Shown here: positions 1 through 7,258 of the stretch, in pieces
Numbering within the stretch: the stretch's first letter is position 1
How the letters are laid out: every line of letters starts with the position of its first letter
Notes under the pieces: model-generated
The model's input: only the letters and a program-made list of their open reading frames with translations
What the model was told of the DNA's origin: nothing
The model's database searches: none
Made by a program: the position numbers and the translations under genes
NCBI GenBank assembly: GCA_017886205.1
Contig: JAFNEO010000057.1
Span: 33,419-97,418 of the forward strand
Length of the DNA: 64,000 bases
Reading direction: 5' to 3'
Source: Candidatus Aminicenantota bacterium
GTDB lineage: Bacteria; Acidobacteriota; Aminicenantia; Aminicenantales; UBA8522

Positions 1-311
1 GTCCCCCCCGGCTCGACTCCCAGCTCCTTTTTCATCTCGTCGAAGACCCCGGCGCCTCCGCGGACATGGCAGGAAGTGCCCTGACAGACAGTCACCAGGT
101 GTTTGCCGCGGGGCTGCAGTCGAAAAGCTTTATAAAACGTCAGCACTCCGTACACTTCATTCTCGGTGGTGTTCAGATGCTCGGCGATGCGGCGGACGGC
201 CTGGGCGGGGATGTAGCCGTACTCGGCCTGAACCTTGTGCAGGATTTGGGTCAGGTCCTTCTGCTCGCGGCCGAATCCCCGCAGAAGGTCATCCATCTCA
301 ACACCAGTCAT
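1..311 (-). CDS. NuoE-like thioredoxin-fold [2Fe-2S] protein (partial)
   Basis: This reading frame runs off the left edge, so the ORF track misses it. The ATG at 311 follows a GAAGGA ribosome site and lies 7 bp after the ald stop, so the two genes are probably cotranscribed. The visible N-terminal 103 residues show the helical NuoE/HoxE start followed by YGVLTFYKAF and CQGTSCHVRG, whose C-x4-C is the first half of the [2Fe-2S] site in complex I subunit E and in electron-bifurcating hydrogenases and formate dehydrogenases. The second cysteine pair lies outside the window. The family passes electrons between NAD(H)-oxidising flavoprotein subunits and downstream clusters. The partner (NuoF-like) would be expected just left of the window. 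Family call is firm; the complex it belongs to is unknown. Confidence 0.85.
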   Translation of the reverse strand, partial: MTGVEMDDLLRGFGREQKDLTQILHKVQAEYGYIPAQAVRRIAEHLNTTENEVYGVLTFYKAFRLQPRGKHLVTVCQGTSCHVRGGAGVFDEMKKELGVEPGG

Positions 312-318
312 TGATCCT

Positions 319-1431
319 TCAGGCCGAGAAAAGATCCCGGCAGTCCAAGCCGAAACGCTCGGCGATGTTTTTCTTGGTGAGATGGCCCCGTCCCATGTAG
401 ACTCCCCGGCTGAGAGCCTTATTTTCCTGGATGGCTTGATCGATGCCGAGCGTGCCGATGGCGTGCAGGTAATGGACGATCAGGTTGGAGAGGACCTTAG
501 TCGAGGTCCGACTGACCGCCGCGGTGATGTTGGGAACGCAGTAGTGGATGACGCCTTCGTCGATATAGGTCGGATGCTCGAGTGTGGTCGGACGGCTGGC
601 CTCGATGCAGCCGCCGTGATCGATGGCCAGGTCGATGATGACCGACCCTTTTTTCATGGCCTTGACCATCTCGCGGGTGATCATCACGGGGGCCCTCTCT
701 CCGGGCCGGAGGACGGCGCCGATGAGGACGTCGGCCACCTTGGCCATCCGGGCCAGGTTGTACTTGCTCCCCATCAGGGTGACGGCGCGCCCGCCGGTCA
801 TCTCCTCGATCCTTCTCAACCTCTCCATGTTGTGGCCGACGACGATGGTGTGGGCACCGGCACCGAGCATCGCCCGGCAGGCGCTCCGGGACAGTACGCC
901 GCTCCCGACGATCACGACCGTCGCCGGGGCAACGCTGACGACACCGCCCAGGATGGCCCCGCGGCCGCCTTGGTTGGTCTGGAGGTAGTGACCGGCGATG
1001 GCCAGGCACATCTGCCCGGCAACCTCGCTCAAGCTCTCGTAGAACGGCAGAACATCGTCGTCGTCCTGGATGATTTCGTAGCCGATCATGATGACATTTT
1101 TCTTGAGGAGCTCCTCGACGATCGCCTTCTTGGCGATAGCCAGATGATGAAAACCGAGGAGGATCTGGTTCGCCTTGACCAGCCGGCATTCTTCCTGGTT
1201 GAGAGGAGAGATGTTCAGGACGATGTCGGACCGGCCGAAGACCTCCTCTTTGGTGAAAACGATGTGGGCTCCCTGCGCGATGAACTCCTCATTGGTATAT
1301 CCGGCCTTCAGACCGGCCCCGGCTTGGACATAGACCTTATGCCCTTTCTCGACCAAGAAGGACACGCCGCTCGGGTTGAGACCGACCCGGTTCTCTATTT
1401 TTGCGCTCTCGTTGATGATTCCGATTTCCAT
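319..1431 (-). CDS. ald: Alanine dehydrogenase (Ald/PNT family)
   Basis: 370 residues, the usual length of alanine dehydrogenase, which interconverts L-alanine and pyruvate plus ammonia with NAD. The protein opens MEIGIINESAKIENRVGLNP, matching the family start. The Rossmann loop is VVIVGSGVLSRSACRAMLGAG at about 170-190, and ITAAVSRTSTKVLSN near residue 310 is the conserved C-terminal signature. A strong AAGGAGG lies 5 nt before the ATG at 1431. The gene directly precedes the NuoE-like gene, so alanine oxidation may feed an NADH-linked redox complex (inference). A transhydrogenase alpha subunit is less likely because there is no membrane segment and no pntB neighbour. Confidence 0.9.
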   Translation of the reverse strand: MEIGIINESAKIENRVGLNPSGVSFLVEKGHKVYVQAGAGLKAGYTNEEFIAQGAHIVFTKEEVFGRSDIVLNISPLNQEECRLVKANQILLGFHHLAIAKKAIVEELLKKNVIMIGYEIIQDDDDVLPFYESLSEVAGQMCLAIAGHYLQTNQGGRGAILGGVVSVAPATVVIVGSGVLSRSACRAMLGAGAHTIVVGHNMERLRRIEEMTGGRAVTLMGSKYNLARMAKVADVLIGAVLRPGERAPVMITREMVKAMKKGSVIIDLAIDHGGCIEASRPTTLEHPTYIDEGVIHYCVPNITAAVSRTSTKVLSNLIVHYLHAIGTLGIDQAIQENKALSRGVYMGRGHLTKKNIAERFGLDCRDLFSA

Positions 1432-1499
1432 CTATTCCTCCTTAAAAAAGACTTCCTATATTACCAAAACAAGAACCATTCAACAACTGAATCTCCCCC

Positions 1500-3179
1500 T
1501 CAATTCGGGAAGACGATGCGGCCGCCGACGATCGTCGTCTTGACTCGAGCCTCAACTATCTTTTCGGGGGAAACCTCAAAGATGTTCCGGTTAAGGACGA
1601 CGAGGTCGGCCAGGAAGTCCTCCTTGATCAGGCCCTTGGACTTCTCGGCGAATTCGGCATAGGCGCCATTTGTCGTGTACGCCCGGAGCGCCTCTTCGAG
1701 CGAGATCTTCTGCTCCGGGTACCAGCCCTCAGGGTGCTTTCCGTCGGTCGTCCTCCGCGTTACGGCGGCGTAGATCCCGGCCAATGGGTCGAGCGGCGCC
1801 ACCGTCCAATCGGACCCGGCGGCGAGCCTCACGCCGCTGTCGAGGAGGGAGCGGAAAGCATAGGTGGTCCGGCAGCGCGCCGGTCCGATCTTCCGCTCGG
1901 CCCAGCGGCCGTCGTCGATGGCGTGGTACGGCTGGACCGAGGCGATGATGCCCAGCCTCGCCATCCGCTCCATGTCCCCCGGCCGCAGGTGCTGGGCGTG
2001 CTCGATTCGCCAGCGCCGGTCTCTCGGCCCGTTCTGAGCGATCACTTTTTCGAAGATATCGAGGAGGACCGCGTTGGCCCTATCTCCGATCGCATGGACG
2101 GCCACCTGCAAGCCCGCCGCGTCAGCAGCCCGGATTCGCTGCTCCATGACGCCCTCGGGAATCATGTCGGGGTGGAAGAGCCCCGACACTTGCGGATCAT
2201 CGGCATACGGCTCGAAGAAAAGGGCTGTCGAGGAGCCCAGCGAGCCGTCGACGAACCCCTTAAGACCGCCGATCTTGATAAATTCGTTCCCGAATGGCGT
2301 CTTCAGCGAGAGGCGCGAGAAAGCGTCCACTTCGACGATCGGGACGTAGAGGAAGATCCGGCAGGTTAGCTTTCCCGAGTCGAGCAGCTCCCGGTAGACA
2401 GCGAGGTTTCCGGTGCCGTAGGCCATATCGTGAGTCGAGGTGACCCCGTTCTCTGCGGCGAGGCGAAGGGCCGCCCCGGCCGCCTTCAGCCTGATCCCGA
2501 ACGTCGGTTCGGGGATATGCCTGGTTACCAACTCCATAGCCGCGTCCTTGAGGATCCCGGTGGGTTCTCCTGTCCGGGGGTCTTTGAGGATCTCTCCCCC
2601 AGCAGGGGAAGAGGTTCCGGCGGTGACGCCGGCCAACTTCAAGGCCAAAGAATTAGCCAGGACCATATGTCCGTCATGGCGGTTCACGCACACGGGATTT
2701 TCAGGGGTAACCGCATCAATCCACTCCCGGTGGGGAAGCTCGGGCGGGTCGAACTGCTGGTGGTCCCAATCGCCGTTGAGGATCCATTCGCCTTTGGCCA
2801 GCTCTGCAGCCTTGTCCTGGATCCGGGCCACGAAATCGTCTCGACTCCTGGCCTCCCGCAGCCGAATGCTGAGGAGCGCAAAGCCGCCGTCCAGGAAATG
2901 GGTGTGGCTGTCGATGAAGCCCGGGACGACGAGGGCCCCTCCGAGGTCGATGACCCGGCTGTCTCGACCGACCAGCCGGCGGATATCTTTCGAGGTGCCG
3001 ACCGCGACGATCCTTCCGCCCCGGACGGCCACGGCCTCGGCCCAGGGCCGACCGCTGTCCCCCGTCCAGACCGAGCCACCGAGGAGGGCCAGGTCAGCCA
3101 TGGCTCGCACCCTGGCACAGGCCGGCAGGAGAGCAGTCCCCGCCAGAAAAACCAAGAGAATCCAGGTTCTTTTTTTCAT
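1500..3179 (-). CDS. Exported amidohydrolase family 3 (YtcJ-like) lipoprotein
   Basis: Metal-dependent amidohydrolase of the YtcJ/amidohydrolase-3 type. A signal peptide ends in a lipobox-like LLPAC, so the enzyme is probably anchored outside the cytoplasmic membrane. The metal site signature GFIDSHTHFLDGG lies near residue 95; VHAIGDRAN, IEHAQHL and LAAGSDWTVAPLDPL follow as the other barrel ligands. The substrate cannot be told from sequence: this family includes exoenzymes acting on N-acyl or formamide compounds. The ORF track starts at GTG 3188; I prefer the ATG at 3179, three codons later, but the ribosome site does not decide between them. It lies 68 bp upstream of ald, in the same orientation. 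Confidence 0.82.
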   Translation of the reverse strand: MKKRTWILLVFLAGTALLPACARVRAMADLALLGGSVWTGDSGRPWAEAVAVRGGRIVAVGTSKDIRRLVGRDSRVIDLGGALVVPGFIDSHTHFLDGGFALLSIRLREARSRDDFVARIQDKAAELAKGEWILNGDWDHQQFDPPELPHREWIDAVTPENPVCVNRHDGHMVLANSLALKLAGVTAGTSSPAGGEILKDPRTGEPTGILKDAAMELVTRHIPEPTFGIRLKAAGAALRLAAENGVTSTHDMAYGTGNLAVYRELLDSGKLTCRIFLYVPIVEVDAFSRLSLKTPFGNEFIKIGGLKGFVDGSLGSSTALFFEPYADDPQVSGLFHPDMIPEGVMEQRIRAADAAGLQVAVHAIGDRANAVLLDIFEKVIAQNGPRDRRWRIEHAQHLRPGDMERMARLGIIASVQPYHAIDDGRWAERKIGPARCRTTYAFRSLLDSGVRLAAGSDWTVAPLDPLAGIYAAVTRRTTDGKHPEGWYPEQKISLEEALRAYTTNGAYAEFAEKSKGLIKEDFLADLVVLNRNIFEVSPEKIVEARVKTTIVGGRIVFPN

Positions 3180-3227
3180 CGCCTTCACCCGCCTTATTCG
3201 GAAATGGAGTCAGGGCGTATCTCATGT

Positions 3228-4004
3228 TCATAACGAGATCCGCTGGAGATCCCGCGGGACGATCAGCCGACCCTTGAAGTGGCGCCGGATCTCGGCTCGA
3301 ACTTCGGTGGGAACAGCCCAGACATCGGCCAGGAAATGACAGGGAATCAGGCATTTGACGCCGGCGTCCTGGCTCCATCGCCCGAGATCGAGCGAAGAAG
3401 TGTGGATGCCGCAAAGCCTCGGATATTTCTTGAAATAGCGGGACGGAGCGCTGGCCTCATGGACAAGGTAGTCGATCGCTCGGGCGTCTTTGAAGAGAGG
3501 CCTGTGGACCGGAGTGTCTCCCGAAAAAACGATTTCCTTTCTCTCCTCGTTCAAATAAAGATGGTAGGCCAAAGACGAGGAGTGGTGGGGAACCCGAAAA
3601 CCGCGGAGAGACAAGGCGTCGTCGAGCCGCAAGATTTGTCCAGACCGGAGAGCCTGAAAGCGAACCCGTGTCCTGACGTTTTTTTCCCGCAGCCCGAAAA
3701 GGTCCAGGAGGCGGCGGGCGAAGCCGACCGTCTCCTCGGAACCCAGGAGCCCGATCTCACCATCATCGAGGATCAGGCTATGGACGAAAGACGGCAGGCC
3801 ATAGATATGGTCCGGATGGACATGGGTGAGAATGATGGTCGAGACTTTGCGGGGGTCGAAATCGAGCCTCCTGATTTTGGCCACGACGCTCCCGGGGCAG
3901 TCGATGAGGATGAGCTTAGCGCCCGCTCGAAGCAGGACAGAGGTATTGTCCCTCTGCGGCGTGGCTACCCAGCCGCCTGTACCTAAAAAATAAATTTCGG
4001 CCAT
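3228..4004 (-). CDS. MBL-fold metallohydrolase, RNase Z-like
   Basis: 258-residue metallo-beta-lactamase fold protein. The metal motif is THVHPDHIYG near residue 60, with a variant first histidine spacing (HVHPDH). HHSSSLAYHL, FSGDT and the late IPCHF supply the other expected ligands. The general shape (MAEIYFLGTGG start, SGDT, C-terminal histidine) is that of RNase Z and phosphodiesterase-like relatives, but the length is short and an RNase Z exosite arm is not obvious, so the substrate is left open. A GAGGG lies just before the ATG. It is transcribed away from efp and toward the amidohydrolase, 48 bp away. Confidence 0.75.
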   Translation of the reverse strand: MAEIYFLGTGGWVATPQRDNTSVLLRAGAKLILIDCPGSVVAKIRRLDFDPRKVSTIILTHVHPDHIYGLPSFVHSLILDDGEIGLLGSEETVGFARRLLDLFGLREKNVRTRVRFQALRSGQILRLDDALSLRGFRVPHHSSSLAYHLYLNEERKEIVFSGDTPVHRPLFKDARAIDYLVHEASAPSRYFKKYPRLCGIHTSSLDLGRWSQDAGVKCLIPCHFLADVWAVPTEVRAEIRRHFKGRLIVPRDLQRISL

Positions 4005-4184
4005 GTCCCTCAGCGAAGAGCCATATTTAAACCAAGTCGATCCCTAAAATCAAATCTGATCCGAGTTATCGTTGCTACTATCATCTTTGAATCTAATCTT
4101 TTTTTGCCAAGGCGAAGGATTCAGGTGAGGAACCCGACCCGAAACGCCCCCAAGAATCGATTCTTTATATATTAATCCCCCTTA

Positions 4185-4208
4185 TCCCCCTTGACCAATC
4201 AAGGGGGA
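4185..4208. repeat. Perfect 10-bp hairpin of the AATCCCCCTT type
   Basis: TCCCCCTTGA and TCAAGGGGGA flank a CCAA loop. It is preceded by a second partial ATCCCCCTT and by the palindrome AGAATCGATTCT. It lies upstream of both neighbours, so it is not a terminator of either. It resembles the CCCCCTT-type intergenic repeats found in many genomes. Confidence 0.6.
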
Positions 4209-4280
4209 CCTAGAATAGGTCGGCGTTTCGGGAAAAGGTCGGAGCGGGCATGGCCTATTTATTATTTGTTGGAGAACGAG

Positions 4281-4430
4281 GGGGAGTCCCTGGCGAAAGC
4301 CCTCCGCAGCGAAGCGGGCATGGTTCCTCTCGGCGTGCCGAGAGGAGAGCGGAGCGAGGACAGGGAGCGAATTTTTCACGCTGGGAAAAATTCGAGTCTT
4401 TCGCAGGGACTCTCCCGAGTTCTCCCGAGC
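4281..4430. repeat. Composite inverted-repeat element, copy 1
   Basis: The outer arms are inverted: GGGGAGTCCCTGGCGAAAG at 4281-4299 against CTTTCGCAGGGACTCTCCC at about 4398-4416, with small differences. Inside lie two strong hairpins: CCTCTCGGC/GCCGAGAGG (4326-4345, 2-nt loop) and CGAATTTTTC/GAAAAATTCG (4368-4394, 7-nt loop). A related element sits at 60571-60672. It carries no ORF that looks real. Confidence 0.6.
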
Positions 4431-4437
4431 CTCTTTG

Positions 4438-4466
4438 TTGACAGCCGGGCGGAGTTCAGCTAAAAG
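4438..4466 (+). promoter_or_regulatory. Predicted sigma70 promoter of efp
   Basis: TTGACA at 4438-4443, a 17-nt spacer and TAAAAG at 4461-4466. The predicted start is near 4473, about 34 nt before the efp ATG. It abuts the right end of the repeat element. Confidence 0.6.
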
Positions 4467-4506
4467 GAAGGGTGCCGTTCGACGGATGAAGCCCTGAGGA
4501 GGACGC

Positions 4507-5073
4507 ATGATCAACGCCACGCAGATCCGCAGAGGGATGCTCATCATCCAGGAAGGCCAGCTCTTCCGCGTGCTCGAGGCCATCCATGTCACCCCGGGGC
4601 GATGGAAGGCCATGATGCAGACGAAGCTCCGCAACATCAAGGACGGAAGCCTGCTCAACTACCGGTTTCGTTCCGAAGACCGGGTCGAGCAAGCCTTTCT
4701 CGAAGAAGTGAAAATGGAATTTTTATACAAGGCCGGAGAGGACGCCGTCTTCATGAACCTCGAGAACTACGAGCAGATCCGTCTTTCTCCCGAGATCATC
4801 GGTGACGGCGGCAATTATCTCGTTCCCAACATCGTCTTCATCATCGAACTCTATGAAGGCCGGCCGGTCGCCGTCCGGCCTCCTCTAACCGTCGAGCTGA
4901 AGGTTATCAAGACTGAGCCGTTCATGAAGGGAGCGACCCAGTCGGCCAGCAGCAAGCCGGCCACACTGGAGACAGGGCTGATCGGCACCGTCCCGCAGTT
5001 CATCAACGAGGGAGATGTCGTCCGCATCGACACTCGGGACGACAAGTATGTCGAACGGGCCAAGACCGGCTGA
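4507..5073 (+). CDS. efp: Elongation factor P
   Basis: 188 residues, the normal EF-P length, with the three beta-barrel domains and the C-terminal signature PQFINEGDVVRIDTRDDKYVERAK. EF-P binds between the P and E sites and rescues ribosomes stalled on polyproline. The tip loop of domain I reads VTPGRWKAM, so the residue aligned with E. coli Lys34 is an arginine (Arg32), as in EarP-rhamnosylated EF-Ps, although a lysine follows two positions later. A GAGGAGG ribosome site precedes the ATG. It is convergent with the beta-propeller gene, with a 3-bp gap between stops. No modification enzyme (EpmA, EpmB, EarP or YmfI) is in the window. Confidence 0.96.
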   Translation: MINATQIRRGMLIIQEGQLFRVLEAIHVTPGRWKAMMQTKLRNIKDGSLLNYRFRSEDRVEQAFLEEVKMEFLYKAGEDAVFMNLENYEQIRLSPEIIGDGGNYLVPNIVFIIELYEGRPVAVRPPLTVELKVIKTEPFMKGATQSASSKPATLETGLIGTVPQFINEGDVVRIDTRDDKYVERAKTG

Positions 5074-5076
5074 CGA

Positions 5077-7248
5077 TCAGAACGTCTGTCTGTAGACGCC
5101 GATGTTATGGTGCCTGTCGGTCACCCGCACGGTGACCAAGTACTCGGCGTTTGACGGCAACGGCACCCGGAACTTAAAACTCTCGACACGGGAATCGCAG
5201 ACGCCGTCGGCCGGAAAGATCACCCGCCACTCCCCCGGCCGGATGAGATACTCGACCCCCTGGATGGCGGAGAAGGAATCCTCTACTTGAAAGGCAACCT
5301 CGAGGGAGTTCCGATCCCGAGCTGCGGTGAAGCTTTTGACGACCGGCAGGGAATTATCGATGACCAGAGGGGAGCTCGTTTTTTCCGACCTGAGCTCTGA
5401 GCCCGGAGGGTTGGAGTCCAGGTCGCTGGCCCCGAGCTTGATAAAATAGACTCCGTCGGGATAGGAAAGCGTATCGAACACAAAGAGGGAATCCCTCCAG
5501 CCGTCCTTGACTGCGCGCCAGGTGTTCTCTCCATCTTTCCTGATCGATATAGTGTAGAGAAGCCGGTCATCGTTCTCGTCGGTCGCCTCCCAGGTCACGG
5601 TTTGAAAACCTTGGCGCTCAACCTTCTTGGCCATGTGCAGGGAACGGTCTTCCCTCTGGCTCTGTCCCCGGCCCGCCGGCGACTCTTCCGCTCCCCAGAC
5701 GACCTCCTCCTGGTCGGGAGGCTTGAGGTAGACCTCGTTGGGGGCGAGCAGGTCCAGCTTCTGGATGAGAGGAGCGATGTTCGCTTGAAGGTAGAAGAGG
5801 GCCACCCGCTGCAGCCAGGGAGAGACGTTGCCGGACTGAGTCCTGAATAGGACCTTGAGCTGGAGATAGCGGGCCTTCGGACTCAGGATCTGCTCGTCTC
5901 TCTTCTGGATGGGAGGAGACCAATCGCTCCACATGCTGTTCGGCTCGAAGGAATTCCCGCTCCTCGTCTGGATCTGGATAGTTGCTCCCGCCGGCAACTG
6001 GCCGTCGAACTCCATCCGGCCCCAGGAGGATATGGTCCGGGCGTTCAGCACGTCGCTGATGTACTCGCCGCTCGACCTCTGCTCGGAGGAAAAAACCGTC
6101 AGCCGAGAGGGATTATCGGCCAGGACATAGATCTTCGTGTCGGCGGGCTCGAGCGCATACACCTGCTCCGAGCTGCCTTGGATGAGCAGCGAGACCTTCT
6201 CATCGCTGTCGATGGTGTAGATACGGCCTTTGTTTCCCGTCCCAAAGAGGAGCCTCTTCTCCCCTTCTTTCCAGAGCAGCGAGTAGATGAGTTCGTCCTC
6301 GGACTCCCACAGCTTCTTGGCGATGCCATCGGGCCGGACCCGGATGAGCGCGCCCGGTTCTTTTCCGGAGGAAAGCAAAGCCGTGGGCATCGGCGCGCCG
6401 GAGGGGGCCGAAGCGCTCGCCGTGACGGTGACGTCCGTGGAGATGCGGACGGGCGGTTCGGCGGCCTCTTCCTTCTTGGTCCGTGACGGCGTCCCGCCGC
6501 AGGCGGCGTAGATGTTGCCGTCCGCGTCCAGGGCCAGGCTCTTGATCTCTTCGAAGGAGGATTCGAACAGGACCGTGGTCCGGCCCTCGGCATTGAGCCG
6601 GTAGACGACACCGACGCCGCCGCTCCCGGCGAGAAAATCCCCACCGCCGGACTTCTGCAGACAGAGGATGTGATTCTCTTCGGCCTTGAGCACCCGCTGG
6701 CCCTCCCCCTGAAGGTTAATCTTGTAGATGCCCCCCGCCTCTCCGACCGCAACCATCAAGAATCCGTCGTCGGAGAAGGCCAGGTCCCAGATGTATTTCT
6801 CTTCCGGGTTGAAGAAAGACTCTCCCTGGTCTTTCCCGCTGATCTTGTAGACCTTACCGTTCGGCGACGTCCCGGCGAACAGTACGCCCTTGGCGTCCAT
6901 GGCCAGGCAGGTGATGTCCATCTCCTGAACCTGGTAATAAAGCTCGGCCTTGCCGTCCTTGCCGATCCGGTAGATCTTCCCCCCATGTCCCGTGCCGAGA
7001 TAGCCGATCCCGTCCTTTCCGAGGAGAAAAGAGAGATAAAAGTCCTCGGCCGGCCCTTCCAGCTTATCTTCTTTCGGAGCGAGGGACAGGACGCCCTCGA
7101 AGGACACGGAGATGCCGTCCAGCTTGCCCTTGAGGAAATCGTCCTTGGTCCGGAGTTCCCATTTGCGGGGGACTACGGCCTCGAGCGAAGAAACTAATCC
7201 GACTATTCCTATAATAAAGATAGCCTTCCGGATTCTGTTCATTCTCAT
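5077..7248 (-). CDS. Exported beta-propeller (WD40/NHL-like) protein
   Basis: About 720 residues. The ORF track starts at 7305, but the ATG at 7248 has an AGGAGAT site and opens an N-terminal signal or anchor (RKAIFIIGIVGLVSSLEA). The N-terminal half has propeller-like repeats with phrases such as GYLGTGHGGKIYRIGKDGK, LFAGTSPNGKVYKI and LLFGTGNKGRIYTI. A linker rich in Ala, Ser and Pro lies near 270-300. The C-terminal half looks like beta-sandwich modules (WEATDENDDRLLYTISIRKDG, YPDGVYFIKLGASD). It starts 10 bp after the S55 peptidase stop, so the pair is probably one operon. No catalytic motif is seen; a periplasmic binding or scaffold role is inferred. Confidence 0.72.
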   Translation of the reverse strand: MRMNRIRKAIFIIGIVGLVSSLEAVVPRKWELRTKDDFLKGKLDGISVSFEGVLSLAPKEDKLEGPAEDFYLSFLLGKDGIGYLGTGHGGKIYRIGKDGKAELYYQVQEMDITCLAMDAKGVLFAGTSPNGKVYKISGKDQGESFFNPEEKYIWDLAFSDDGFLMVAVGEAGGIYKINLQGEGQRVLKAEENHILCLQKSGGGDFLAGSGGVGVVYRLNAEGRTTVLFESSFEEIKSLALDADGNIYAACGGTPSRTKKEEAAEPPVRISTDVTVTASASAPSGAPMPTALLSSGKEPGALIRVRPDGIAKKLWESEDELIYSLLWKEGEKRLLFGTGNKGRIYTIDSDEKVSLLIQGSSEQVYALEPADTKIYVLADNPSRLTVFSSEQRSSGEYISDVLNARTISSWGRMEFDGQLPAGATIQIQTRSGNSFEPNSMWSDWSPPIQKRDEQILSPKARYLQLKVLFRTQSGNVSPWLQRVALFYLQANIAPLIQKLDLLAPNEVYLKPPDQEEVVWGAEESPAGRGQSQREDRSLHMAKKVERQGFQTVTWEATDENDDRLLYTISIRKDGENTWRAVKDGWRDSLFVFDTLSYPDGVYFIKLGASDLDSNPPGSELRSEKTSSPLVIDNSLPVVKSFTAARDRNSLEVAFQVEDSFSAIQGVEYLIRPGEWRVIFPADGVCDSRVESFKFRVPLPSNAEYLVTVRVTDRHHNIGVYRQTF

Positions 7249-7258
7249 GCCGAATCTC

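Larger units (their letters stand above)
4005..4506. other. Intergenic region with hairpins, repeat and efp promoter
   Basis: About 500 bp between divergent genes. It holds a perfect 10-bp hairpin (4185-4208), a composite inverted-repeat element (4281-4430) and a TTGACA promoter for efp (4438-4466). The small ORFs listed here (4182-4692) are low-complexity shadows of these repeats. No RNA gene was recognised. Confidence 0.7.

Noticed and set aside
235-1662. 475-residue + strand ORF
   Set aside because: It is the antisense shadow of ald (319-1431), which has all family motifs and a strong ribosome site.
4185-4208. Rho-independent terminator
   Set aside because: Both neighbouring genes are transcribed away from it, so it cannot end either; it is treated as a repeat.
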